Origin: Whitmania pigra | Lineage: Eukaryota > Annelida > Clitellata > Hirudinida > Haemopidae | NCBI GenBank assembly: GCA_021613335.1 | Contig: JAJTWR010000266.1 | Location: 5,499,501-5,563,500 of the forward strand | Length of the DNA stretch: 64,000 nucleotides | Reading direction: 5' to 3' | In this document: piece after piece, positions 48,201 through 63,793 of the stretch | Numbering within the stretch: the first letter of the stretch is position 1 | Layout of the letters: each line of letters opens with the position of its first letter | The notes under the pieces: model-generated | What the model was told of the DNA's origin: nothing | Database searches by the model: none | Seen by the model: the letters and a program-made list of their open reading frames with translations, nothing else | Position numbers and translations under genes: made by a program

Positions 48201-51200
48201 TAACATCTTATTTTAAATATATCAATCATGATCAAAATCTTTGTATCTAAGATACCTCTAAAATTTTAGTTATGTCACTGGTAATTAGTTTTTGTAATTA
48301 GACTTGCTTAAGCCAGGAAATGGCATGGCTAGGCGGCAACAAAGATTGATAAGGTCGGAGATTGGTAATTGGAAGGGAGCTAGGTTCAAGGCTTGGCTTT
48401 TTTAGAAGGGGAGGACTTTGAGTGCAGTGTAGATGGAAGGGAAGACACCAGTGCTACAATAGAGGTTAGCAAGTTTGGAGAGGATGGGAGTTAGGATAGA
48501 AGAGTATTTTTTGAGAAGAGATGTGAGGAGAGGATCAAGAGGAGATGTTTTGTTGGGCAATGCCTGAATGGCCTCCAGGACATCTATTGACAAGACAGGT
48601 GGGAGTGTTGAGAAAGGCAGACATGGGCGATGAAGACAAGGCGATCGACTGATGAATGTTGGCAATTTTTGAAATGAAGAGAGACTGGCACTCGACATTA
48701 GATTAGCGCTGCTGTGGGTTGCTATGAAAGAGTCTATGGACTGAGTGCCACGTGGGTTGGCAATGGAGCTAAGCTTCTCCTATATTATTTCCTGTATATT
48801 TGGCGATTTTTGTTTGTTCTATCGACATATTGTTGAAGGAGGTTGTGAATACAGTCTTCTGATTATATTCTACCTGAGTTGAGTTCGATTCTCGAGAAAA
48901 CGTGACATCTTCCCTAATCTTTGAAGTTTCTCTAAATAACATCAAATTTTACTATGCAAACATTTTGCTATAAAATTAAGTGTTAAAACATGCATAAAAT
49001 AACCAAAACTTTGAGCAAATATATATAACAGTTTTTTTTAGATAACTTGACAAATTTTAAGATTTTTACATTGTTCCAATGACAAGCTCTATATTTCTGT
49101 CAGCTTTAAACTATTGGAATTTTGAAGTCATGCCAATTTTTGTTAATGGCTAATATCACATCTATATATGTAATTTAAAAAAGCATTAAATAGTTTAGCT
49201 GAAACAATTGCATTAAATTAATCCTGTTTGTTAGTTTGAACGGGATAGTGATTTGAGTTTCCATGAGCATGACATTGTGGCACACATTGACATCATACTG
49301 CAAAGATTTGACATTTTGGAGAAAGAGAATTTCCACTTAGAAGAATGCCTAAAGGTGGTAACTATTTTTAAATTTTGATGTCATTTTATTTTGAGATAAA
49401 TAAAGCTAATAATGCTTATTTCTTCTTTAAGTGTTGTTAATTTATGTAGTGCCATGTGCCACATTAGATATATTTTTGTATAAACCATTTATATAGTCTT
49501 CTTATCCATCAATCATGATCCAAATGGGTTCAGATATACAAAACTTTGAATGAAAAATCATTCTTATATGTTATATAGTTGATGTTTGGGAAATACATGT
49601 AAAAGTGCTTAGGATAAGCTGCAGAATACTTGAGAAAAAAAGTGAGGAAACATTTTAGATAATGCCTGAATTGATTTTTCAATAGAGCAGATGATGTGAT
49701 GCGATTACAAAATGACATTCAAGTTCTAAGTAACGATGAAAAAAGTCATTTTATGAGAAAACAACATCAAAGTGTTTGTCAAATATTCAGAATTCACTCT
49801 GACTTAGGTTTTGAACATGACACATTACAACTGTTGCCATATGTAGACACGTAACCCATTCGGCCAACCTGCATGCCTTGTGTAAATTGCAGAAAAATAC
49901 CAGTCCGGATTATTTTGTGTTGCACTTGGTACAAATTGACTAGCGAAATCATGTCATTAGAATTCTCAATTTTCACTTTGGTGCTTTATTATCCGAACAA
50001 TTATTTTCATTACCATAAACCTCAATTAGCTTGGCTAATGGATGCTCTACTAGAATCTATTCTAATTAAGTGATATCTATTTCTTAAAAAAGATGCTTTT
50101 AAAACATATCCCACTCTTTCCCAGGTTCAAGTTTTGCAAAAGTGTCAATACTTCACTGGGCTTTTAGACTAAATAGGTGTACATAGCTAACAAATTAGAA
50201 TAAAAATAGAATTCTGGTTCATGAGTATTTAATATTACAGTTCCTGATTATATTCCCAGAGCTTTGTAAAGGTATAAATATAATAATAAATATAAATATA
50301 GCCAAATTAGCTTTTCACATGCTCAAATTCAGCTTCTGAATGAACAAGCTGATGAATTGGAACAACAACGAAAGCATATGGAGGAAGAGTATGCAGAACT
50401 GTCCGACATAATTGAAAAACTTGAAATAATGAAAATACAACAAAAGGTTGCCACAATACTTCATCACTTCATTAATTACTCAATTAAATAATAAAAGCTG
50501 CTTCATTTTAGAGGCTTTGCTTGCAGGATACAATCACTTATTTGGAAAAACCATTTGCACAGCTGGAGAATATTCACGACAAAACCCCATTTATTTTACA
50601 AGGTTATGTATTTGCCAAGGCATTTATAGGTAATAACACTCATTCAAATATAGCCAAACTTGATTGATAATCAAAGAAAAATTATTTAGTTTGAGCTGTT
50701 ATAATAGATCTAATTCCCCCAATCTTCATACCAGGCTAAAGGATCATTGGCAGAACTTTAGCATATAAATTTAAAATATTAAAAAGTAATGTGTCCTTGT
50801 TTCTCACAATTGTCCAAAATAATGCAGAAGAAACAAGAAATGCGCTCATAGAACACGACAGAACCCTAGCAAAGCATGATGTTAGTCTTGCAGACATGGA
50901 CTCCAAAATAAAAGAAATGGAAAACACAAGTTACAACGGCATCCTCATTTGGAAAGTGGAGAATTACCATTCCAAGAAAAATGCAATGGATCGTAGACCA
51001 TATACAAGCCCGATATTTTTTACATCCCGGTATGGCTACAAGGTGAACAAAAACTCCATTTTAATGTGCGGATTTTCTAATGCATGAACTACCATAATTT
51101 TCAGATGTCATGTCGTCTGTATTTAAACGGGGATGGATCAGGACGGGGTGACCACACTTCACTTTTCTTTGTTTTGCTGAAAGGAGATTATGATAACATT

Positions 51201-51470
51201 CTCCAATGGCCATTCTCAAAGAAAGTCTCCTTCACCCTTGTCAATCAAAGCAACACAACAAAGGATATAGTCTATTCTTTTGACTCAGACAGAGGCCCAA
51301 GCTTCCAGAAACCAAAGGATGTGGCAAACATTGCCATTGGATGTCCACTCTTTGTTCGCCACTCAGTCCTCGAGAATCCCAACGAAGCATATTTAAAGAA
51401 TGACACAATCTATATCAGAATTGTTGTGGGTGATGAAGCCAAGCAAACTAATCTGTCAGTCAAGAATTAA
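45265..51470 (+). CDS. TRAF: TNF receptor-associated factor (TRAF)
   Basis: Nine exons: 45265-45495, 45791-45895, 47780-47839, 47997-48047, 49235-49354, 50333-50446, 50527-50602, 50828-51042, 51105-51470, giving 445 aa. The RING finger is in exon 1 (YLCIKCCKG, LLCGHRICRPCLEQI). TRAF-type zinc-finger sequence spans exons 2-5 (YCPYKLSGCDKVFSYSHL, CKFLSIGCQEHFERDSD). A coiled coil is in exons 6-8 (EQADELEQQRKHMEEEYAEL). The C-terminal MATH/TRAF domain is in exons 8-9 (NGILIWKVENY, YTSPIFFTSRYGYK, CRLYLNGDGSGRGDHTSLFF, IAIGCPLFVRHSVL). TRAFs are trimeric adaptors and often E3 ligases downstream of TNFR/IL-1R/TLR. All phases join. The paralogue class is not resolved. Confidence 0.93.
45896..47779. 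other. TRAF intron 2, 1.9 kb
   Basis: The largest TRAF intron. The plus ORFs at 46145-46417 and 47199-47453 have no family content I recognise. The second lies in a locally less AT-rich patch (47120-47420) that may be an inserted element. A GAT/GTG-rich low-complexity patch lies at about 46745-46830. Confidence 0.35.
48402..48698 (-). mobile_element. LINE reverse-transcriptase N-terminal fragment in TRAF intron 4
   Basis: The minus-strand frame reads IDVLEAIQALPNKTSPLDPL, then LLTSLLKKY and ANLYCSTGVFPS. This is the conserved block just ahead of the catalytic RT motifs in CR1/L2/RTE-like LINEs ('KSSPLDPIPTxLLK...GxFP'). No catalytic motif remains. Confidence 0.6.
49817..49877 (-). repeat. 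Family B SINE-like fragment
   Basis: On the minus strand GCATGCAGGTTGGCCGAATGG followed by GTTACGTGTC, CAACAGTTGTAATGTGTC matches the 5' part of the copy at 137-316. The 3' part is absent. Confidence 0.4.
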
Positions 51471-51941
51471 CAATTGCAATAATTATGTCTCCAATTAGAA
51501 ACACAGATCACGTTTTGTAAAGGTTCCCAGAAAATTAAAATTTGTTTAACTACCACAACAACATTATCATTATTATTAGTAACCTCATAATGATGGAAAA
51601 ATAAATGTGAACCAAATAGAAATGTTGGGAGTTAACAGAATTTGAGTTGATTAGCAAACAAAACATCAAATAAATCTGCTTGTGCTAAAATCTTACAAAT
51701 AGTGATTCAAATCATATTGTGAGGACTTACAATGCTTCCTAGCCATTAAATGAACAAAGTGAAGGTGCATGATTACAAAGAATTTATGAGGAATAGTCGA
51801 TGTCCCATTCTCACGCCGAGTCATGTTATTTATGGAATGATGATCCAAAACGTGAAGACCACAGGAAAGAAATATAATTGAAATTTCATACAAATGTCCA
51901 ATTAACATAGGTCTCCTCCACTTCCAAATTTCAGATCAAAT

Positions 51942-53448
<1,507 letters not shown>

Positions 53449-55298
53449 TTCAATAAAAAAAAATACTAGTTGAGTACTCAGGAAACTCGCAAAAAAGCCA
53501 AAAACCCAAATAGTAGATACGTTTCTTTTCAATACAGATTGGTCTCCGCAATCACACCCAAGCAGAGCAATAATTCAAAGTTTAAACAAAAATGGCGAAC
53601 AAATACGTCACATGTCCTTCAACTTGTGACTACAGCTGCTACGTGGCTGATTAACAAGTATGCTTATTTATTAAAGACATGAGCAAATTAATTAATTGTA
53701 TTTATTTTATTTTATTTTAAAATATAATTTTTTTATAAACAAATTTTTACATAAGATCTTTTGAGAAACTGTTGATTTCATTCTTGACCGCAAATATTCA
53801 ATCATTATGTGGTTAGAAAAATCCAATGTATTGATTGGACATATAGAGGTTTTAATTAATTTATTACAAGCTAGATAATCTGACTCTGCAAAATGGGCCA
53901 CTTAAATAGCTTTATTTTTACTGGCACAATAAGTTACATTATTACACACTTTAATCGAACAATTTTAACGTTCTAATAACTTTAAAAAATCAAAATATTT
54001 AACTACCCCCGGGCCCAAAATATAATTCTTCCAACTTACAGTGAAACACCAAGCACATCTTTAAGAGCGTCGTGATTTTTGACGATAACTTTTGACAAAC
54101 CAAAATTTCGATGAGGTATTTGATAGATAAAATTTATACAAATCGGAAATTTATTTGATGACGTAATGATGCACTCCAGAATTATTCGTTAACATTGCAA
54201 AAAATTCCATTTTCGCTTTCTTTTCATCTTGTAATGTAAGATAATACTGTCAATAATAAGGGTTCCAAATTATTCTATTAAATCAAATATAATGATATTA
54301 TAATATATTGTGTCTTTTCTTTTATATTACATCAATACATCTTGATTTAGTTGAGGCCACGACGTAGCTGGAGCTTTCCAAGGCCCTGGATTTGGAACAA
54401 CACATACTTGATCCCAAGTATCATCAAAAACTTTACACAGTTTATAAAAACCCCAATTATAGAATTAGTACAACATCATTCGGACCATCGCTTTGGCATA
54501 AGAGGATGGAAATGATAACCAGTTCCAGAACAAGAGAATGGACGGAACCTCGCTTTTTAATGAAGCTAGTCGTTCAATTGGTATTCATGATTCGATTAAA
54601 CAATGTGGAGGCTTTATAAAAAGTCAGGAATAGCACGATATACAAATCAGATGTAAGACGACGCAAAGTAGGAAAATGATTGATTTTCCACAGCTTAGAA
54701 TAAATCCTGCAGTTAACCCAATCAAAAACCAACAAATCTGTAGCTTTTGAAATATTTTAATGCATACACAAATATGTACATACATAAAACACATACATAA
54801 TGCAAGTTACTGTCAAAATATTCACCCTGATAAATCGGACAAAAATTAAGAAAATTGTATTTTATTATCTTCAATTAATCGCTTTTGTTTGAATAGCTAA
54901 TAACAATGATTTGATTTCTATTGACAAGTTTTCAGAAAGCTTTGTTGTCTAAAAATTTATTAAACTTGTAATAAAAATAATGGCACGCTTGAATATGTGC
55001 TCGTAAGGAAATAGGGAAAAGTGTAGATATGCCAAAATGATTCAGTCATAACTTAGAGAAGGTTCAGATCTCTAAGCTTTCTTTTTTTTAAATGGCGATT
55101 TATCATCATTCATTTTTTTTTCAAAATATTACCAAGTAGTACTTAATATTACTTAATTTTAAAAATATTATCATGCTTAATATTAACATCTAGTATGTAA
55201 TATTACCATGTAGTATTTAATATTACTACATAGTATTCAAGAAGCAACTCATAACAATCACGTTCTCCGATAGCAACAAAAACTTGACCTCGCACAAT
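53449..55298. other. Intergenic upstream of Rab1
   Basis: No gene could be placed. A plus-strand patch at about 54340-54620 reads open for 75 codons (includes DPKYHQKLYTVYKNPNYR, STTSFGPSLWHKR) but has competing open pieces in other frames and no start context. I cannot assign it. Confidence 0.4.
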
Positions 55299-56391
<1,093 letters not shown>

Positions 56392-57259
56392 ATGACAACT
56401 GAAATACTGTTGCACGAAGCATTATTGTAAGCGTCGTCATCGCTATGGTGAGTGTTGAATTTGCATCACACTCGTTGCTTATTAAATTTGTTATATTATT
56501 TATTATTATATTCTCTTGTTGTTCTCGTTAACATTTAAATTAAAAACTCATAAATGCATTTCCGGAGGATGAAATATTTCATAAATGAAAAGAATCTCAA
56601 AGAAACAAATACAATCCATCATTATTCAGCGGATTTCAAATACAAACTGTGATGTAGTAAGAACCCCATTTACTTTCATTTTCAGCTTTCAGTCAAAGTT
56701 ATCTTCGTGCGAGCGTCATTGAAATACTTTATAATCTCGTAATTAAAATGTTTGAAACTTTTATTTTCTTTAAAGTTTTGTTGTGAAACATTTTACGGTC
56801 CTGGGATTCATTAAAATTTTATAACTCTTCAAATCCTGCTCATAAAAAGTACTTCACTCGACCACAAAAACGGAAGCGTTTCACATCATCTTCGACCGCA
56901 GCTTTCCAATGAAAACTGAGCAACGTTTTACATTTATCTTCATCGGTATCTACGTCCCTATTTTATAATGTGTGTCTTATGTAGGTTAACTGTTGCTGTT
57001 GCAAATGGCAATCTGTGATGTGAATGGATTTGTGCATCTGAGGGGAAATGGCGTCACTTCACGGACGAAGGGACACGTTCGTTCGACCGAGATGTAAAGT
57101 TTGATTTAGAATGCAATTGAGAGATAGGACGAAAAATGCAGAAACTTTAGGCATTGTACTTTAGACATCCATCCTTTCACGGATCCTTTTACTCCAGATA
57201 TTCGACTGATCATCTGTCGATAGAGAGTTTTTCATTAGTAGAGTAGTCGTTGGTTGCAG

Positions 57260-57399
57260 ATGTGGAGACACCGAAAGTTGTATGGAAGAGTTGTGCTGGC
57301 TTTAAGCAAGAAGTTGACATGGACATCCGGCTGTTCACAGGATGCAATGCAGCCTATGAAAGCGTGGGAACCGGGAAGTCCGAAGCGTCCATCTCCTGA
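57260..57399 (+). CDS. Candidate terminal exon, unknown protein
   Basis: After TGGTTGCAG the frame reads VETPKVVWKSCAGFKQEVDM then DIRLFTGCNAAYESVG and stops at TGA 57397-57399, 46 codons in all. Composition is balanced and unlike the AT-driven shadow frames around it. A plus-strand alternative frame is also open. No upstream exon was identified and no family is recognised. Confidence 0.25.
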
Positions 57400-60300
57400 A
57401 GATCCTCGTCAAAAAGATGAATCCAGAGTTATATTCTACAAATTTTCTACAAACATTTCTACAAATTTTTGATATTTTTCATGAGAATCGAATCAAAGCA
57501 GCACATAAAATGGGTAGAGAAACAAATTGTTAGCAGTAATAATATAATGTTTCTCTAAAAACATGGCTAGGATTATTAAAATAATTTAATACTAAAGTTA
57601 ATAAATTCTTCTTCATCCTTATAATTAGTGCAACCTAAAATTGTTGACTACTCAAATTTAAAAGACTTTTTAGCTTAAAAGTTCCTCCTCAGTTGAGAAT
57701 TAAAATTGAATTTTTTGTGGTTTTTGTGACTCGCACCAGCATGACAGGGCGACACATCTGCGAAATACGCTCGTTCACCTAAGTTTTAGTTTGGTTGAAA
57801 CATTTTAAAATAAATTATGGCAATGATTTTCATGTCACGTGAGCACTTTTGTGTGCTTTCAATCGTCCTCGAAACAATATTCAGTTGCTTCACGTGACCA
57901 ATAAACTCGTGAAATTCCCAAAAGTTTTATGGGTGTCTGCCATGCATAATAAATGAGATAAAAAGCCAACAAGTTGGTGTGAATAGTTATTTTTTTTATT
58001 CCTCAAGAATAGTGCTGGTCGAAGGTGACGATGATGGTAAAATATTTCATCATAAATCACAATAAGTGGCAAAAGGAAGCTCTCGAATGTGTAAGGCCCG
58101 AAAAATAATTTCGAGTTGAAAATTAGTGAAGCAATTCAATCATTCAAGGAGCCATTTCAATTTCCTTGAGACTGGAGAGCAATTCAAGCAAAGGGGCGCT
58201 TAGTGTTGTGTTTTAATATTTTTCAAATAAAAGTCTATTCGTCATTCTGAACTCTCCTGATAAGAAACGATGAAAGCGGAGATATCGCCTTTTATCAGGA
58301 ACCACATTAAATTCTTCGCTGATGAAGTCCGTCGCACCACGTACAAAAAGAGCATTCTGGATATCATCTTCTTTGTCTGACTTTTTTTTATCTCAAATTA
58401 ATTCTTATTGTAGCAGCATCTATTTATTCAATTTGGAAAAACATTTTAAAAATCTCGTAATGGCGAACACTTAAATGCTAATGTAAGATTTCGCATGGTG
58501 AAATTCCATTATTTAAGTAGCTTATCTTTAAAGCTTAAAAATGAAATAGGACTAATATACATCACTAAAACAGTTATACAACGTTTACTACATTAATTTT
58601 GATTTAATCATTATTATTATGATTATTATTTATGATTTAATCATTATTATTTTAGCCACCAATGAGCCTGTAATAGTTCTTTGTGAAGCTTCAATTCAAT
58701 GAAGGAAGAGGAGGCGTGTTTGTTCAGAGGAGGCGAGAAATTAATGGAGTCGATCAAAGCAACTCCTGCCTCTTTTAAACTCTGCATAAAACAGTCCATG
58801 AATCAAGTGCTTTTAAAGGGAAAAATTTAAAGCGAAACCCGACTGATGGGAATTCCAATAGGGAATCCCAGAAGCCACCTGTGGCGAACAGCAGGGAGAA
58901 GTGAATATTTTTGTGGATTTAAGTTTTTCTGCTGAGAAACGGTCACGGAAGATTTCAGTCTTCTTTGAAGTGAAAACATTCACGGATGATGTTGTCGGAT
59001 TCTTTTTTTGATTGGCTGGTTGTGTGGATGGATGGTTGGTTGGAAATGATTGGCTGGTGAATTATGGTGGATGGTCGGGTGAATGACTAAATTGCCAAGT
59101 GATGATTTTTCTTAGGAGACATTTCAACGTTAACTAGGAATCACATGAGCACCCAGCTCAGAATTATTAACGATGTTGATGACGTGCACAATAAAATAAA
59201 CAATAGCACAGATATGTTTCATTAATTAGTTGAAGACATGAATAAGAATATTAATGTTGCTAATTAGTCGCATTAGTGCCTCTCTCAACCAGGTTCCCCA
59301 TAAAGATGCTTGTCCAATGTCTTTTATTAGGTTAAATAAATTTGCTGTCACCATTCATTTAATTTAATTGAATTTAAGATGAAAAGCTTTAATTTATAAC
59401 TTTACAAAATGTAAATGTAATGGCCACTGTATAACGCCGATGCAATTGTAACGATGACAAGATTCATTTTGCAGAAGTTTATTAATACGCAGCAATTCAT
59501 AGTTGAATTCATTTTTCATTTATTTTAATAAACTCTGTTATTATTAAATAAAAGAAAGAGTTACGTTAATAAGAGTTTAATAAATTATGTTAACTCTGTG
59601 TACATTTTTTTTTAAATTAACTTTTAAATGCAGACAATTCTTTTCTTATCAATAAGGGAGAATATCAGTTAACTATTTAGTGTATAATTTAAATAAAACT
59701 TAAAGCCATTTAGAACAATTCCTTGTTAATCATAATCATCATCATCATCATCATGAACTTGGTCATAATCAATACTTTCATTCTCTTTGGATCAGCGAAG
59801 AGGAATTTGCTTTTAAACTTTTCAAATGATGGATCGAATTTTCTTCATTCGAAAGATTAAGAACGCAACGATGATTAAAAATCAAACGAGAATAAAAAAT
59901 TCAATAAGTTTAATAATAGAAATATTCTTAGAAACATTCTCCAATTTTAGATTGCTTAACTATAACTGCGGTGTGAAAAAGCATCGACAGGTGTCAAGAA
60001 ATCCTCATCAGAATTTTAAGTTACAAATGTGATTAAAAATGAATTTAACTTAAAAACACAGCATCATTTTACAGCAACTAATCCATGAGATTGCAGACCA
60101 ATTTCTCAATTTCAGTGCTCCAAATATCGATTTGTCTGAATATTTCATTTGAAGATAATTTCTAAATTGCATCAGTTTATTTTTGTTCACATCGCATGTT
60201 TGTCATAAATTATGATTTCAGTAGCTCTGATGAATATGTGATCACTTTTTTTCGAGCATTTTAGAACGTTTCACACAATAGTAAAAATGGTTGTTAATTC

Positions 60301-61155
60301 ATAAAGCATCGTTTACTTAGAATCATTATGATGTTAAGACATTCAGACACGCTGGGAATAAGACAATTAGCGTGTTATTTTTTTTCGAATTTTATATAAT
60401 ACCTGTAAAATTAAAATCGATGTGCGCGCTTCTTTAATTCGGATAATTCGTCTTTTAAATCCAGTTCAAATTAACTACAGATCCAAAGGACCTCAATTCG
60501 CTCGCTTCAAAGACAAACATTTCGTTCAACTTCCTAAAAATCCCTCAGAAATGAACATTTTCTATCTCTGTAGGTTCCCTTTCATCACATTTTCTGCCAA
60601 CAATGAATGTTATTGTCATTAGGACAAAATGACTCATGTTTTAATACTGAAACATCTGATGAACTTCCGGATTGACGGACAGCAATTTAAAATCAAACCG
60701 ACATTCGTTACTGGTTTCCAAGATTATTTGACGTTTCAAGCAAATAAGACAAAGAACATAAAAAACCTTAAAAAGAAAAATATTTGTTTGCGGAAGGGAA
60801 TAAACAAACGAAATGGAGCATCATTGAGGACCCTGATTAAATTTCCAGGCAAAGTGACACTCGCTTAATTCAATAAAACGTCTCTTTAGATCGCAAGCGG
60901 ACACCGCAGTAACACGAGAAACTACTTTTACACGGCGCAGGAATACTAACAACTAAAATGGGGTCGCGTAAATTTCTATTTATTATAGCCGCACCTCTCA
61001 ATTCGATGACGTCACGAGCGATCAGCATGAGATGATTTCATTTTCACTGAGGATCGGTAGATGTTATCGAACCATCATCATCATAGCGGTCGCGATCACC
61101 ACTATCATCACCATCACCATAACCAACATAAGCATGAAAGCCAATGCTAATGCCA

Positions 61156-61240
61156 CATCATCATCACCATCATCATCATCATCATCGTCGTCATCGTCAT
61201 CACCATCGTCGTCGTCATCGTCATCGTCATCATCATCATC

Positions 61241-61271
<31 letters not shown>

Positions 61272-61281
61272 ACATCATCAT
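61156..61281. repeat. ATC trinucleotide array with CAT/CGT variants
   Basis: TCATCA units with interspersed TCG and ACC. A looser ATC-rich zone extends left to about 61072. The Ser, His and Asp runs in overlapping frames are artefacts. Confidence 0.9.
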
Positions 61282-62121
61282 GATGACCATCTGCATCACA
61301 GAACGGCCAATGGTACAATGATGCTGTACTTGTAGCTCATCTGGTTGATTGGCATTTAATTTTCAATTGCATGCTCAGTCAATCTCCCCTTCTCGACGGG
61401 TGACTCAATGATTTCCAATAAAATCCGTTATTCCAGTCTACTCTCAGTGTACGGGTGCATTGCATGACTTAAGCATGTGCAAAGGTTGCCTGATTCTGTG
61501 GGTGTTACCATCGAAAGATGAGAAGCAGTAAGAAAATAAACAAATTGATGCGCAATTGCTCTTGTTGAAGTGATAAAAATCACATTTGGAGCCATCTTAT
61601 TTGCCATTTCCATTTTCTGCTCGCCTTAATTGTGCATTCGCTTTCAGTGGAGAGACTAATGTTCACATTCACACGGGCATATTAGTTAAAAGCAAATAAA
61701 CCTCGATAGAGGTTTTGATTTAAAAAAAAAACTAGTTTTAAAACAAGTAATCGATTTGTCGTGTCACTGCATTGGCAAATTAGCGCCAAACTTTCCTATT
61801 CTCGCGTGTTTCCTAAACTTTCCAATTCTTTACTCAAGTAATTTAAACTCTAATCGTGGTCATTCAAAAACTATGAAACAAGAAAGATGCGGATGGGATA
61901 GATTTTCAATTATTGTTAGGATTAGTAGGAACTTTCCACTTTGGGAATTAGGTTTGTTGAGAAATTAACGACTAAGTTTTTGTTGCTGATAAAAAAAGGT
62001 TTCGAAGTTTTTACCTGAAATTATGTTTTAATGGCGAACCCTTCGTGCCTTCTAAATATTCATAATATAAATTATGTATTACGTATCATTTTAATAATCA
62101 ATTGGTTTTCTGAGTTTTACA

Positions 62122-62242
62122 CAAGGACGTCATTTCAGCTTTTTTTTCCAAGGGGAAGGGCAAACCTTGCACAACATGAGATGACCTTTTTTGCGTCTTG
62201 TTTGAAGCCAGGGGCAACTGCCCACCCAAACTTGTGGAATTG
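62122..62242. repeat. Second copy of the GGACGTCATTTCAGC repeat
   Basis: Begins CAAGGACGTCATTTCAGC and shares CCAAGGGG, GGGCAAACC and ATGAGATGACCTTTTTTGCG with 14356-14539. It is shorter internally, lacking about 60 bases. Confidence 0.45.
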
Positions 62243-62908
62243 CATTCCCACTAGCTTATTATTTACTGTTTGCAGCATCCAATGTAATGCATAGTTGAAT
62301 TAGAGGCGTGACAGCATCTCAAAAGACATTACAAGCATATATAATCGATTAATATTTTAACCTGTAAATTAACATTTTGAATAATACACTTAAAGCATAT
62401 TTCAATAAAAAATTCCTTTTTAAAATTAAAATTTGTGACAAACACCTGATTTATTTTTACTTTTTATTATGGGACGTCTGCTTCCGGATGATATTTACCA
62501 AAGTTTTGTCGTTCGCTAGGGCACCTTCTACCTAGCGATTAAAAAATAACTTCACATGCTGAAGTTTCTTATTTTAACACGAGAATCATAGGAATGTTTC
62601 AATGTTGTTTTTTTTCAAAATTGCAAATTCATTGCTGAAAATTCATTATTTTAAAAATAAATTGCAAGCCAGAAAACCGACATAACAAATGCTTGCACGT
62701 ACTAAAATGATCCCTTATAATTTAATAGATAGATTTAATAAAGATATAATGTTTTCCACTGTATAACACTTGCATTTGAAATACTTTTGGCATTTTCCTA
62801 TATGAAACAATCTCTGTAGAAATAAAACTCCCTTGTTCGTTGAAAGTATTAGAGTTCAGGAATGAATTTGGCACTTCCTTTTTGAAGTTATTCCAATAAG
62901 ATGTTAAA

Positions 62909-63268
62909 ATGCGAATTAAAAAGGTAAAACGGCAAATGAAGACAATTTGTCATGATGAGCACCTATTGCACTCTGATTGGACAATTAAAGCCATTGTCGA
63001 TTTTAAATTCGTAACTCGTTTGAGCGCTGGAGACACCTTCTGCTCGGAAGCCTCATATAAATGTGGAACCACGGACATGCGCCGGCATTGCTTCAGCAAG
63101 CATGAGACTGTTGATATTGTTCGGAATGAACGGTTAAGAATTATTTTCCATGGAATAGTGAACAGGAGTGCAGTCTCAGGAGCGGATTATTTCTTTTATT
63201 TCCTGTTTTTTACGTTGCCAGCCACGTTGTTGATTTATAATTGGCAAGGATTTCATTCTTGGTTTTAA
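62909..63268 (+). CDS. ORF with partial BED-type zinc-finger pattern
   Basis: A 119-codon ORF starting at ATG. Residues 44-66 read TFCSEASYKCGTTDMRRHCF then SKHE, resembling the second half of a BED finger (Y-x-x-G-T-x-x-M-R-R-H-x-x-x-K-H). The first C-x2-C pair of a BED finger is not clear. The C-terminus is hydrophobic. It could be a relic of a hAT transposase N-terminus, a host BED protein exon, or chance. Confidence 0.3.
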   Translation: MRIKKVKRQMKTICHDEHLLHSDWTIKAIVDFKFVTRLSAGDTFCSEASYKCGTTDMRRHCFSKHETVDIVRNERLRIIFHGIVNRSAVSGADYFFYFLFFTLPATLLIYNWQGFHSWF

Positions 63269-63696
63269 ATCGTTCGCTAAATTAATTTTTAATCGATGGT
63301 ATACAGGTTAGGAGCTGCAGTTGAATCTGAACATTCTTTGAAGAAATTTCTCTATTTTGCGGCAATGAAAAACAGTTCTGTCATAAAAGCATGAACGTGC
63401 AAATCACATCTGAGCAGCGAATTCCATACTATTTTAATATTTAATTTAATAAGGCGGACTTTAACATCTTCAGCTGAGCAACAGAAATCATCAACCAATC
63501 GTGCAGAAATTACGTTTTACTTCCTTATAATTGCTTTTCCACGATTTTTAATTACAAGAAGAATGATTATTCGTTTAAAACACCTTATTTAAAACAGTAA
63601 TCGTTCAAAATATTATTACATCTGTCCATCCATCAATCTATCGTTCCTTCAATCTATCCATCCATCACCTCTTTTTAACATCAGATTGAAGCAGTA

Positions 63697-63793
63697 ATGA
63701 ACTTGCCAGCGGGAAGAGCTATCAATATTCGTTACTTAGCAACCAGCTTAGTGATGATCACGTGTTCGCTCGCTTACATGGTGGACCATGACG
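63697..63793 (+). CDS. First exon of a secreted or membrane protein (partial)
   Basis: ATG followed by 32 codons ending at a consensus donor (GACG|GTGAGT). The peptide MNLPAGRAINIRYLATSLVM then ITCSLAYMVDHD has a basic n-region, a hydrophobic core (LATSLVMITCSLA) and a plausible signal-peptidase site after SLA. The gene continues past the window, so its identity is unknown. An ATC-rich microsatellite lies in the following intron (63822-63856). Confidence 0.5.

Larger units (their letters stand above)
56404..63696. other. Long gene-poor stretch
   Basis: About 7.3 kb with no conserved gene. It holds a candidate exon at 57260, an ATC array at 61156, the dispersed repeat at 62122 and a BED-like ORF at 62909, listed separately. 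It may be the upstream region or a 5' intron of the gene starting at 63697. No regulatory motifs could be assigned. Confidence 0.4.

Noticed and set aside
60421..60868. Two ORFs of 66 and 79 codons
   Set aside because: No domain, no splice signals, and composition follows the local AT bias.
61032..61335. Poly-Ser and poly-Asp ORFs
   Set aside because: ATC array artefact.
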